From Herbidospora galbida (lineage in GTDB: Bacteria > Actinomycetota > Actinomycetes > Streptosporangiales > Streptosporangiaceae): 64,000 bases of DNA. Below the pieces are notes generated by a model. It did not search any database. It saw nothing but the letters and a program-made list of their open reading frames with translations, and was not told where the DNA came from. Positions within the stretch are counted from its first letter, which is position 1. The number at the start of each line of letters is the position of its first letter. Location: contig NZ_SZQA01000008.1 of assembly GCF_005233835.1 (NCBI RefSeq), positions 146,626-210,625 on the forward strand, read 5' to 3'. The position numbers and the translations under genes were made by a program. Positions 1 to 8,691 of this stretch are shown here, piece by piece.

Positions 1-1
1 C

Positions 2-616
2 GCCGACCTGCGGGCCTCGCGGGAACGCCTGGTGGTGGCCCGCGAGGAGGAGCGGCGGCGGCTCAGGAGGGACCTGCACGACGGGCTCGGGCCGACGCTG
101 GCCGCGCTGACCATGCGGGCCGAGGCGGTCCAGGACCTGGTCGACGACCCCAGGGCGCAGGACCTGCTGGAGGAGATGATCGGCGCGGCCCAGGCGGCCA
201 CCGCCGACGTGCGGGCCCTCATCGACGGGCTGCGCCCGCCCGCCCTCGACACCCTCGGTCTCCTCGGGGCGCTGCGGGCCCATGTGGCGGGGCTGCCCGG
301 AGAGCCTCGAATAGGTCTCGATCTGCCTGTCGACCTGCCCGAACTGTCGGCAGCCACCGAGGTGGCGGCATACCATATCGCTGTCGAGGCGATCAACAAC
401 GCCCGCCGCCACTCAGGCGCGGACACCGTCACGCTCCGGCTCGTACCCTGGAAGAACCTGCTGGTCGAAGTCGTCGACGACGGCCGGGGCGCCGAGGGGC
501 CACCGGGCATCGGCCTTACTTCTCTGCGCGAGAGGGCCGTCGAACTGGGCGGCTCGTTCGCGGTCATCACTGCGCGCGGCACCACCGTCCGGGCGCAGCT
601 GCCGATGGGAGCCTGA
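2..616 (+). CDS. Two-component sensor histidine kinase, NarL/DesK type (5' end outside window)
   Basis: C-terminal part of a sensor kinase of the HisKA_3/HATPase class. The frame is open from base 2 and reads through the GTG at 32, so the gene begins upstream of the window and its sensor region is not visible. The phospho-acceptor H-box reads DLHDGLGP. The ATP-binding domain follows, with an N-box (AINNARRHSG) and a G-box (DDGRG, then GIGLTSLRERA). It should autophosphorylate on the H-box histidine and pass the phosphate to the response regulator, whose ATG directly follows this gene's TGA at 614-616. The signal sensed cannot be told. Confidence 0.93.
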   Translation, partial: ADLRASRERLVVAREEERRRLRRDLHDGLGPTLAALTMRAEAVQDLVDDPRAQDLLEEMIGAAQAATADVRALIDGLRPPALDTLGLLGALRAHVAGLPGEPRIGLDLPVDLPELSAATEVAAYHIAVEAINNARRHSGADTVTLRLVPWKNLLVEVVDDGRGAEGPPGIGLTSLRERAVELGGSFAVITARGTTVRAQLPMGA

Positions 617-1252
617 ATGGACCAGATCCGCGTCTTGCTCGTCGACGACCACCCCGCGTTCCGGGCGGGTCTGTCGGCGCTGCTCAAGCCGGTGCGTGAG
701 ATCGCGATCGCCGACGAGGCGTCCACCGGCGAGCAGGCCCTGGCGCTCGTCGGCGGGGTGCAGCCCGACGTGGTGCTGATGGACCTGGCCATGCCCGGCA
801 TGGGCGGGGTGGCCGCGACCGAACGGCTGGTGCGCGACCACCCGCACATCCGGGTGCTGGTGCTGAGCATGGCCGACGACGACGACTCGGTCTTCGCCGC
901 CCTCAGGGCCGGCGCGCGGGGCTACGTGCTGAAGGGCGCCAGGAAGGTCGAGCTGGTGCGGTCGATCCTGGCCGTGCACGGCGGCGAGGCGATCTTCGGG
1001 CCGGCCATCGCGTCCCGGCTGACCGGCTACTTCACCGGTCTGGCCAGGCGCGAGCAGGGCTTCCCCGAGCTGACCGCCCGGGAGCGGGAGATCCTGATCC
1101 TGATGTCGAGTCACCTGACCAACCCGGTGATCGCCGAGCGGCTCGGGCTGAGCGGCAAGACGGTCCGCAACCACGTGTCGAGCATCTTCGCCAAGCTGCA
1201 CGTCGCCGACCGCGCCGAAGCGATCATGCGAGCGCGCGAGTCGGGGTTCTGA
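617..1252 (+). CDS. LuxR/NarL-family response regulator
   Basis: 211-aa response regulator, partner of the kinase just upstream (TGA directly followed by ATG, so one transcript). The receiver domain covers about residues 1-120, with the acidic pair in LLVDDHP, the phospho-acceptor Asp in VVLMDLAMPG, and the conserved switch Lys in YVLKGA. The DNA-binding LuxR helix-turn-helix occupies about 148-211 (LTAREREIL, then GKTVRNHVSSIF). It is expected to act as a dimer on promoters after phosphorylation. Its 3' end overlaps the convergent membrane-protein gene by 29 bp. Target genes are unknown. Confidence 0.95.
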   Translation: MDQIRVLLVDDHPAFRAGLSALLKPVREIAIADEASTGEQALALVGGVQPDVVLMDLAMPGMGGVAATERLVRDHPHIRVLVLSMADDDDSVFAALRAGARGYVLKGARKVELVRSILAVHGGEAIFGPAIASRLTGYFTGLARREQGFPELTAREREILILMSSHLTNPVIAERLGLSGKTVRNHVSSIFAKLHVADRAEAIMRARESGF

Positions 1253-1853
1253 GCAGGTCGCGGGCCACCCACCCGAGCGCGGCCAGTTCCAGCAGCGACC
1301 CGATCGACTGGACGGCGGGCGAGGAGCCCGCCACCGCGAACGGCACCGCGATGCCGGCCACCACCGCCACCGGCACCCACCACGGGGCGGCCTTCTTGAC
1401 CGCCAGGCCGATTAGCAAAACCAGCGTGCCGACGTGGGTGAGGAAGCCGGGGAACAGCATGCCGAACAGGAAGCCGGGCAGCTCGTTCGCCGCCGCGGTG
1501 ACCTGCTTCGCCGTCTCGGCGGGCACGGTCTGGGCCAGCGCCAGGTCGTAGAAGTCGGTCGTGAACAGGGTGCAGGCCGCCGCCGCGCCGAACAGGCCCA
1601 GCGTCAGGCCCGTGTTGGCCAGGCCCCTGGCCTTCGGGTAGAGGAGCGCGGCCAGGCCGAAGTAGGCCGGGATCATCGCGAGGGTGGCGTACAGGAACAG
1701 CAGGCCGCTGACCTGCACCTGGCCGGGCATGGAGGCGAAGACGGCCGGGTCGTGCTCCTCGCCGGGCGGCGAGGTGAGGAAGGCGGCGAAGAGCAGGACG
1801 GGCCAGGCGACCAGCGCGCCCGCGGCGACGACGCGCCGGTAGTTATCGGTCAT
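1224..1853 (-). CDS. Multi-pass membrane protein, DUF4386-like
   Basis: 209-aa integral membrane protein with about six hydrophobic segments, beginning with one at residues 8-27 of the chosen start. The open frame continues 12 codons upstream, but the ATG at 1853 (MTDNYRRV) puts a short basic N-terminus before the first membrane segment and is preferred. The overall pattern (small loops, Pro/Gly-rich helices) resembles DUF4386-type proteins; this is recognition by shape, not a firm assignment. No catalytic motif is visible. It converges on the response-regulator gene with a 29-bp overlap and is divergent from the glutamate transporter operon. Confidence 0.75.
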   Translation of the reverse strand: MTDNYRRVVAAGALVAWPVLLFAAFLTSPPGEEHDPAVFASMPGQVQVSGLLFLYATLAMIPAYFGLAALLYPKARGLANTGLTLGLFGAAAACTLFTTDFYDLALAQTVPAETAKQVTAAANELPGFLFGMLFPGFLTHVGTLVLLIGLAVKKAAPWWVPVAVVAGIAVPFAVAGSSPAVQSIGSLLELAALGWVARDLLRTPTRALA

Positions 1854-2002
1854 GCCCTCAGCAAACCGATGCCGTGCCCCAAACCTCATGAGTCAGACTC
1901 GGGAAGATTGTCCCAACCAGCCGGGATGACCAGGACAGCCGTGATGTGATCGGTATAACTCCGCTGCTGACTTGGAGATATACCCCCTTTACGTTGACTC
2001 CC

Positions 2003-2758
<756 letters not shown>

Positions 2759-2769
2759 AGGTGGCTGTC

Positions 2770-3579
2770 ATGCGTGTCCGTCGAATTGGTGCCGTCCTGA
2801 TGACCGCCGCCGCACTGGCGGCGTCCTTGACCGCGTGCAGCGGTGGCGACGACAAGTTCGTCATCGGCGTGAAGTTCGACCAGCCCGGTCTGGGCCTGAA
2901 GCAGACCGACGGTTCGGTGAAGGGTTTCGACGTCGACGTCGCCGCCTACATCGCCAAGGAGCTCGGCTACACCCCCGAGCAGATCGAGTGGAAGGAGACC
3001 GTGTCGGCCAACCGCGAGCCCTTCATCCAGCAGGGCCAGGTCGACATGGTGGTGGCGACCTACTCGATCACCGACAAGCGCAAGGAGGTCATCTCCTTCG
3101 CCGGTCCTTATCTGGTCACCGGCCAGGACATCCTGACCCGCGCCGACGACACCACGATCACCGGCCAGGACAGCCTCCAGACCAAGAAGGTCTGCGGCGC
3201 CCAGGGCTCCAGCTCCCCGGCGCGCCTGGTCGAGAAGTTCGGCGAGGAGTGGAAGGGCCAGTACCTGACCGAGCAGCAGGGCTACGGCGCCTGCCTGCCG
3301 CTGCTGGAGCAGGGCCAGGTCGACGCGATCTCCACCGACGCCACCATCCTGGCCGGCTTCGCCGCCCAGAGCCCCGGCAAGTTCCGCCTCGTCGGGCAGG
3401 TCTTCTCCGAGGAGAAGTACGGCGTCGGCCTCAAGAAGGACGACAAGGAGACCCGCGACAAGGTCAACGCGGCCATCGAGAAGATGTTCTCCGACGGCTC
3501 GTGGAAGAAGGCCGTGGACGCGAACTTCGGCGAGTTCGCCCCCAACTTCGCGACCCCGCCCGCCCTGGAGAAGTACTGA
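2770..3579 (+). CDS. gluB: Glutamate-type ABC transporter substrate-binding lipoprotein
   Basis: 269-aa periplasmic-binding-protein-like lipoprotein. A signal peptide with basic start MRVRRIG, a hydrophobic core and the lipobox LTAC mark lipidation at Cys about residue 24. The mature part is a type II binding fold (family 3) and keeps the ligand-contact segment REPFIQQGQVDMV with ATYSIT. The ATG at 2770 is chosen over the GTG at 2761 because GAAGGTGG then lies at ribosome-binding distance. It begins 11 bp after gluA ends, and is followed by a perfect hairpin before gluC, which fits a higher level of this component than of the permeases. Confidence 0.94.
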   Translation: MRVRRIGAVLMTAAALAASLTACSGGDDKFVIGVKFDQPGLGLKQTDGSVKGFDVDVAAYIAKELGYTPEQIEWKETVSANREPFIQQGQVDMVVATYSITDKRKEVISFAGPYLVTGQDILTRADDTTITGQDSLQTKKVCGAQGSSSPARLVEKFGEEWKGQYLTEQQGYGACLPLLEQGQVDAISTDATILAGFAAQSPGKFRLVGQVFSEEKYGVGLKKDDKETRDKVNAAIEKMFSDGSWKKAVDANFGEFAPNFATPPALEKY

Positions 3580-3592
3580 TCTGACCGGCTCC

Positions 3593-3616
3593 CGGCCCTC
3601 CCCTCGGGGAGGGCCG
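3593..3616 (+). terminator. Intra-operon hairpin between gluB and gluC
   Basis: Perfect 11-bp inverted repeat (CGGCCCTCCCC / GGGGAGGGCCG) with a 2-nt centre, followed by only three T residues. It starts 13 bp after the gluB stop codon. Such a hairpin can act as a partial terminator or as a 3' stabiliser of the upstream message. Since gluC starts only 23 bp further on, partial read-through is likely. Confidence 0.6.
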
Positions 3617-3638
3617 TTTCTCATGGGGAGGTGGGGGC

Positions 3639-4307
3639 GTGGGCGCCCTCGTCGAAGAGTTCCCGGTCATCCTGGGCGCGTTCTGGCTGACCATACGGCT
3701 CACGCTGGCCAGCGCCGTGGCGGCGCTGGTGCTGGGCACCGTCCTGGCCGCCATGCGGGTCAGCCCGTTCGGGGTGCTGCGCGGGGTGGCCACGGCGTAC
3801 GTCAACACGCTGCGGAACACGCCGCTGACCCTAGTGATCGTGTTCTGCGGGCTCGGCCTCGGGCTGGTGCTCGACGTGTCGTTCTCCGAGTCGCTGTCGA
3901 CCAACTACCTGTGGCTGTCGATCATCGGGCTGTCGGCGTACACGGCCGCGTTCGTCTGTGAGGCGATCAGGTCGGGCATCAACACCGTGCCCGTCGGGCA
4001 GGCCGAGGCGGCGCGGGCGCTGGGGCTGACGTTCACCCAGAACCTGCGGTTCATCGTGCTGCCGCAGGCGTTCCGGGCGATCATCGCGCCGCTGGGCAGC
4101 CTGCTGATCGCGCTGACGAAGAACACCACGGTCGCCGCCGCGATCGGCGTGGCCGAGGCGTCGCTGACGATGAAGTCCCTGTTCGAACGGCACCAGGACT
4201 CGGTGGTCGCGATCTTCTTCGGGTTCGCGCTGGCCTTCCTCGTGCTCACCCTCCCCACCGGCCTGTTCTTCGGCTGGCTGTCCCGACGGCTGAAGGTGGT
4301 CCGATGA
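3639..4307 (+). CDS. gluC: Glutamate-type ABC transporter permease
   Basis: 222-aa permease of the HisM/GlnP family with about five membrane segments. The EAA loop (residues about 117-135, EAARALGLTF) contacts the ATPase. It starts at GTG 3639 with GGGGAGGTGGGGG just upstream as the ribosome site. The last four bases (ATGA) overlap the start of gluD, so translation of the two permeases is coupled. It should form the GluC-GluD heterodimer in the membrane. Confidence 0.94.
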   Translation: MGALVEEFPVILGAFWLTIRLTLASAVAALVLGTVLAAMRVSPFGVLRGVATAYVNTLRNTPLTLVIVFCGLGLGLVLDVSFSESLSTNYLWLSIIGLSAYTAAFVCEAIRSGINTVPVGQAEAARALGLTFTQNLRFIVLPQAFRAIIAPLGSLLIALTKNTTVAAAIGVAEASLTMKSLFERHQDSVVAIFFGFALAFLVLTLPTGLFFGWLSRRLKVVR

Positions 4308-5158
4308 GCACCGTCCTGTACGACACCCCGGGCCCGCGCGGGATCCTGCGCAACCGGATCCTGACGTTCGTCTTCGCCGTCGCGCTGCTGGCCGGGCTCT
4401 ACTTCGCCTACGTGAAGTTCGACGAGAAGGGCCAGTTCGACGCGGCCCTGTGGGAGCCGTTCCTGCAGGGCGACGTGTGGGTGAACCTGATCATCCCGGG
4501 CCTGGTGAACACCCTGTCGGCGGCCGCCGTGGCGGCGCTGATCGCGGTGCCGTTCGGGTTCGTGTTCGGCATCGCCCGCCTGTCGGAGCACAAGTGGATC
4601 AGGGTGCCCGCCGGGGCGGTGGTGGAGTTCTTCCGCGCCATCCCGCTGCTCATCATGATCTTCTTCGCCCAGTACGGCGGCTCGGCCGTGCTCGGACTCA
4701 CCGTGACCTCGTTCACGGCCGTCGTGTTCGGGCTGGTGCTCTACAACGGGTCGGTGCTGGCGGAGATCGTCCGGGCCGGGATCCAGTCGCTGCCGCGCGG
4801 CCAGACCGAGGCCGCGCTCGCCGTCGGGCTGCGCAAGGGGCAGGTCATGCGGCTGATCCTGCTGCCGCAGGCGGTGACCGCGATGATGCCGGCCATCGTC
4901 AGCCAGCTCATCGTGCTGCTCAAGGACACCGCGCTCGGTTTCATCGTGGCGTTCGAGGACCTGCTGAACGCGGGCGCCCGCATCCTGCCCGCGAACTTCC
5001 GCAACCTGATCCCGGCGGTCATCGTCGTCGCGATCATCTACATCATCATCAACGTCCTGGTCGGGCTGCTCGCCAACTGGCTGGAACGCCGTTCCCGCCG
5101 CAGTCGCAAGACCACGATCAAGCCCATCGAGGCCCCCCAGTCGGTCGGGGTGGGGTAA
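4304..5158 (+). CDS. gluD: Glutamate-type ABC transporter permease
   Basis: 284-aa second permease of the importer. It has a longer N-terminus than GluC with an extra membrane helix (about residues 19-40), then the core with the conserved EFFRAIPLL segment, and the EAA loop (TEAALAVGLRKGQ). The C-terminal tail is basic (RRSRRSRK). Its ATG overlaps the gluC stop by 4 bp. It is followed within 10 bp by a second, diverged binding-protein gene. Confidence 0.94.
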   Translation: MSTVLYDTPGPRGILRNRILTFVFAVALLAGLYFAYVKFDEKGQFDAALWEPFLQGDVWVNLIIPGLVNTLSAAAVAALIAVPFGFVFGIARLSEHKWIRVPAGAVVEFFRAIPLLIMIFFAQYGGSAVLGLTVTSFTAVVFGLVLYNGSVLAEIVRAGIQSLPRGQTEAALAVGLRKGQVMRLILLPQAVTAMMPAIVSQLIVLLKDTALGFIVAFEDLLNAGARILPANFRNLIPAVIVVAIIYIIINVLVGLLANWLERRSRRSRKTTIKPIEAPQSVGVG

Positions 5159-5166
5159 GCCTTTAC

Positions 5167-5946
5167 GTGTCGGTTCGCCGAGATCGGCGATCAAGATCTG
5201 ATCCTGATCGGGTGTGGCGCGTCGTCTCCGCGGGTATCGCGGCCCTCTCGATCGCGGCCGGGCTCACGGGCTGTTCGGGCACCGGCCTTCTGATCGGCGT
5301 CCGGGCCGGCCAGCCCGGCCTGGCCGAGATGCTGCCCGGCGGCGGCTGGTCCGGTTTCGACATCGCCGTGGCCCACTACGTGGCCCGGCAGCTCGGCTAC
5401 CGGAAGGACCAGATCCGGTACACCACCGATCTCGACTCGGCCGACCTGGTGATGGGTCCGGCGCGGGAGCCGTACGTCGGGCCCTACCTGGTCGCGGCCA
5501 AGGACATCCTGGTCCGGGCCCGCGACCGCGACCGGACGCTGAAAGACCTGGCGGGCGGGCTCGTGTGCGGCACCCGGGCCGACACCCTGGGCCTGACCGG
5601 CCGGTTCGGCGCCGCATGGCGGGCCGCCCACCTGGCCGAGGCCAACGTGCCGGCCGCGTGCGGGCCCCTGCTGGCCGACCGGCGCACCGACGCCATCATC
5701 GCCGACGCGCCCGTGCTGGCCGGCCTGTCGGCCCAGTACCCCGGCCGGTTCCGGCTGGTCGGACGCCCTCTCGCGCAGGAACGGTACGGCATCGGCCTGT
5801 CGGAGCGGACCGAGTCGTGGCGCGACGACATCGAGGACGCGCTGCGCCAGATGTACGACGACGGTTCGTGGCACCGGGCCGTGATCGACTACCTGGGCGA
5901 GCTCGCCACTCAATACGAAATGCCGCCGGCCCTGGAAAAGCGCTAA
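5167..5946 (+). CDS. Second, shortened family-3 substrate-binding lipoprotein
   Basis: 259-aa paralogue of GluB: same order of segments, the same motif GPYLV before DIL, and the same ending PPALEK. Lipobox LTGC follows a short hydrophobic stretch. The start is uncertain: GTG 5167 gives a basic, arginine-rich lead, while GTG 5212 gives a compact signal peptide; neither has a strong ribosome site. Compared with GluB, about 17 residues are missing from the first lobe, including the REP...VDMV...ATYSIT stretch that holds the amino-acid ligand in this family. It may therefore bind a different ligand or act as a sensor or decoy. It has no permease of its own. Confidence 0.85.
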   Translation: MSVRRDRRSRSDPDRVWRVVSAGIAALSIAAGLTGCSGTGLLIGVRAGQPGLAEMLPGGGWSGFDIAVAHYVARQLGYRKDQIRYTTDLDSADLVMGPAREPYVGPYLVAAKDILVRARDRDRTLKDLAGGLVCGTRADTLGLTGRFGAAWRAAHLAEANVPAACGPLLADRRTDAIIADAPVLAGLSAQYPGRFRLVGRPLAQERYGIGLSERTESWRDDIEDALRQMYDDGSWHRAVIDYLGELATQYEMPPALEKR

Positions 5947-5987
5947 CCGCACGACATCATCAGCCGCGTTCGGGCAGGATGCCGTGC

Positions 5988-7799
5988 ATGCTCCCCGAGC
6001 GCACGCCGTTGCCGTACGCCGCCCGCATATCCACCGCCGACGTGGCCCGGTCGGGCCTCAACCTCGGCTTCCCGACCGTGATCGGCGACGAGGTGTGGTG
6101 GGAGGAGGACCGGCCGGCCCAGAACGGCCGCCGGACCATCGTCCACCGCGCCGCCGACGGGCGGCGGCGCGAGATCCTGCCCGCGCCCTGGGACGCGCGG
6201 ACGCGGGTGCACGAATACGGCGGACGGTCCCATCTCGTCGTCCCCGAGCTCGGGGTCGTCTTCGCCGAGCACTCCGACCAGCGGCTCTACCTGATCTCCG
6301 ACGGAACGCCGCGGGCGATCACCGACGAGGGCGACTGCCGCTACGCCGACCTGTCGTGGGCGGGCGGGCGGATATTCGGCGTACAGGAACGCCACCACGA
6401 CGACGGCAAGGTGGAGCGCGCCGTCGTGGCCGTCTCGCTCGACGGCTCGATCTCGGTCATCGCGTCGGGGTGCGACTTCTACGCCTCCCCCACCGTCTCG
6501 CCCGACGGGGAGCACGTGGCGTACGTCTGCTGGAACCATCCCCGCATGCCGTGGGTGGGCACCGAGCTGCGCATCACCCGGATCGACGACGGCTCGTCGT
6601 GGACGGTCAAGGGCGGGCAGTCCGAGTCGGTGCTCGCGCCGGCCTGGAAGGACGACCGCAACCTCTACCTGGTGTCCGACTGGTCGGGCTGGTGGAACAT
6701 CTACCAGATCGGCATGTTCGGCACCTCGCCCCGGGCGCTCTACCCGGCCGAGGAGGAGTTCGCGGGGCCGCTGTGGCAGCTCGGCGGACGGCCCTACGTG
6801 GTGCTCGGCCCCGACCGGCTGGGCGTGCTCCACGGGCAGGGCAACCTGCGGCTGGGCGTGCTCGACGTCGAGGCGGGCGTGCTGACCGACCTCGACGTCC
6901 CCTACGACGGCTTCCACCCGGAGCTGTCGGCCGACGGCCGGACGCTGGTCGGCGTCGGCTACGGCTGGGACGTGCCGCGCTCGGTCGTCCGCGTCGACAC
7001 GGTGACCGGCCGGGTCGAGGGGCTGCGCCGCGACATCCCCGAACTCCCCGACGTGGCCTACCTGCCCCGGCCGTCGGAGGTGATGATCGACCACCGGGTG
7101 CCCGCCTACCTCTACGCCCCTCTCGACGCCACCGGCCCGTCCCCGTTCGTGGTGTTCGCCCACGGCGGCCCCACCGGCCACGTGACGACCGAGCTGAGCC
7201 TGGCGCGGGCCTTCTTCACCACCCGCGGCATCGGGGTGCTCGACGTGAACTACGGCGGCTCGACCGGCTACGGGCGGGCCTACCGCGAGAAGCTGCGCGG
7301 CCAGTGGGGCGTGGTCGACGTCGACGACGTGATCGCCGCCGCCGAGTGGCTGGCCTTCTCGGGCCACGCCGACCCCGAACGCATCGCGATCCGCGGCGGC
7401 AGCGCCGGAGGCTGGACCGTCCTGGCGGCCTGCGCCGCCTCCGACGTGTTCACGGGGGGCGTGTCGATCGCCGGGGTCACCTCGCTGGGCCCGCTCCTCG
7501 AAGCGACCCACGACTTCGAGTCCCGGTACGCCGACTGGCTCGCCGGCCCCGACGGGCGGCGTCGCGAACCGCTGGCCCGGGTCGGCGAGATCGACTGTCC
7601 GGTGCTGCTGCTGCAGGGACAGAACGACCCGGTCGTGCCGCCGTCACAGGCCGAGACCTTCTGCGCGGCGCTCACCGCCCGGGGTGTCCCGTGTACGTAT
7701 CTCGCCTTCGAGGGCGAGGGGCACGGGTTCCGCAGGCTGGAGACCAAGACCGCCGCCCTCGCCGCCGAACTCTCGTTCTACCTGCAGATATTTGGCTGA
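5988..7799 (+). CDS. S9-family prolyl oligopeptidase-like peptidase
   Basis: 603-aa serine peptidase of the prolyl-oligopeptidase/acylaminoacyl-peptidase type. The N-terminal two thirds is a beta-propeller (repeated WS.DG-like blades such as TVSPDGEHVAYV). The C-terminal alpha/beta-hydrolase domain has the nucleophile in GGSAGGW, the Asp in LLQGQNDPVVP and the His in GEGHGF. There is no signal peptide, so it is cytosolic and should cleave short peptides. The ATG at 5988 is preferred over 5979 because GGGCAGG is then about 8 bases away. The last 156 bp overlap a gene on the other strand. Confidence 0.93.
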   Translation: MLPERTPLPYAARISTADVARSGLNLGFPTVIGDEVWWEEDRPAQNGRRTIVHRAADGRRREILPAPWDARTRVHEYGGRSHLVVPELGVVFAEHSDQRLYLISDGTPRAITDEGDCRYADLSWAGGRIFGVQERHHDDGKVERAVVAVSLDGSISVIASGCDFYASPTVSPDGEHVAYVCWNHPRMPWVGTELRITRIDDGSSWTVKGGQSESVLAPAWKDDRNLYLVSDWSGWWNIYQIGMFGTSPRALYPAEEEFAGPLWQLGGRPYVVLGPDRLGVLHGQGNLRLGVLDVEAGVLTDLDVPYDGFHPELSADGRTLVGVGYGWDVPRSVVRVDTVTGRVEGLRRDIPELPDVAYLPRPSEVMIDHRVPAYLYAPLDATGPSPFVVFAHGGPTGHVTTELSLARAFFTTRGIGVLDVNYGGSTGYGRAYREKLRGQWGVVDVDDVIAAAEWLAFSGHADPERIAIRGGSAGGWTVLAACAASDVFTGGVSIAGVTSLGPLLEATHDFESRYADWLAGPDGRRREPLARVGEIDCPVLLLQGQNDPVVPPSQAETFCAALTARGVPCTYLAFEGEGHGFRRLETKTAALAAELSFYLQIFG

Positions 7800-8642
7800 C
7801 GCCAGCCCGGCGACCGCCACGGAGGCGGCCAGGGTCAGCCAGAACCCCGGGAGCAGTCCTGTTCCGAAACGCACCACCTCCACCGCGTGCAGGGTCGAGG
7901 CGAGCCCAGAAAGCATGAGCCCCGCACCGGCCGGCCGCGACCGGGCCAGCGCGCCCAGGACGAGGAGCAGCGCCAGGGGGATCCAGCGACTGAGCACCCA
8001 TAGGGCGCCTGGGAGGTCGTCCATCGTGACCAGGCAGCAGTCGTAGGACGTGCCGTCCCACCGCACGTCCACCATCCACGGCTGGACCCAGGCGTGGACG
8101 TAGAACAGACTCACCGCGATCGCGCCGGACGCCAGTAGAAGGTTCGGCCGATTCAGCCTCACCTTCACACGGTCCCGCCAGACGACCCCGAACAGCAGGA
8201 GAAGCGGCACATCCAGCATGGCCCAGTGCCGCCACCAGTCGTGGACCGGCGGCTGGACCCAGAGCGCCTTGAGCGGAAAGGACACCAGCCAGAAGACGGC
8301 GACGGTCAACAGGCCCAGCGTGAAGGTCGATCCGAACACCGCGGTTCGCCGGGTGAGCAGCGCCGCCGCGGCGACGAACTGCAGGTACCACGCCGGGACC
8401 AAGATCATCTGTGTCAGAAGGTCTGGATCGAATACCCCGGAGTATCCCGTGGACTGGCCGTCCGCATGGGTGACCAGCCCGTTCAGTCCGACGATCGCCA
8501 CCGCGCCGGCGATGTCCCACCACCGGATCGGCCGCCGCTCGACGGCAGGAGGCTCGGGAGCCGGAGCGGCGCCCGTCCCCTCGCAGACCGGGCAGGTCAC
8601 CCAGTCGGGAACCGTGTCGGTACGACAGCCGAGACATAACAT
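7644..8642 (-). CDS. Zinc-ribbon multi-pass membrane protein
   Basis: 332 aa. The N-terminus carries two CxxC pairs (CLGC at 3-6 and CPVC at 17-20), a small zinc ribbon, followed by a Pro/Ala linker and about six or seven hydrophobic helices from residue 45 to about 280. The last ~50 residues are hydrophilic and charged, and are encoded entirely antisense to the end of the S9 peptidase gene, so this tail probably arose by loss of an earlier stop. I do not recognise a named family. It starts with ATG and lies tail-to-tail with the peptidase, just upstream of the CqsA-like gene on the same strand as that gene. Confidence 0.7.
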   Translation of the reverse strand: MLCLGCRTDTVPDWVTCPVCEGTGAAPAPEPPAVERRPIRWWDIAGAVAIVGLNGLVTHADGQSTGYSGVFDPDLLTQMILVPAWYLQFVAAAALLTRRTAVFGSTFTLGLLTVAVFWLVSFPLKALWVQPPVHDWWRHWAMLDVPLLLLFGVVWRDRVKVRLNRPNLLLASGAIAVSLFYVHAWVQPWMVDVRWDGTSYDCCLVTMDDLPGALWVLSRWIPLALLLVLGALARSRPAGAGLMLSGLASTLHAVEVVRFGTGLLPGFWLTLAASVAVAGLASAKYLQVEREFGGEGGGLGLQPAEPVPLALEGEIRTRDTPGGERRAEGLGL

Positions 8643-8691
8643 GCGATCACGCCACCGATCCCCTCATGGCCCCGAGTATGCCGCGAAGCGA

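Noticed and set aside
1946..2002. Extra 19 codons at the start of gluA
   Set aside because: No family match and it overlaps the likely promoter; ATG 2003 is a better start.
4450..5166. Long N-terminal extension of the second binding protein
   Set aside because: Out-of-frame reading of gluD; the lipoprotein signal begins only after 5167.
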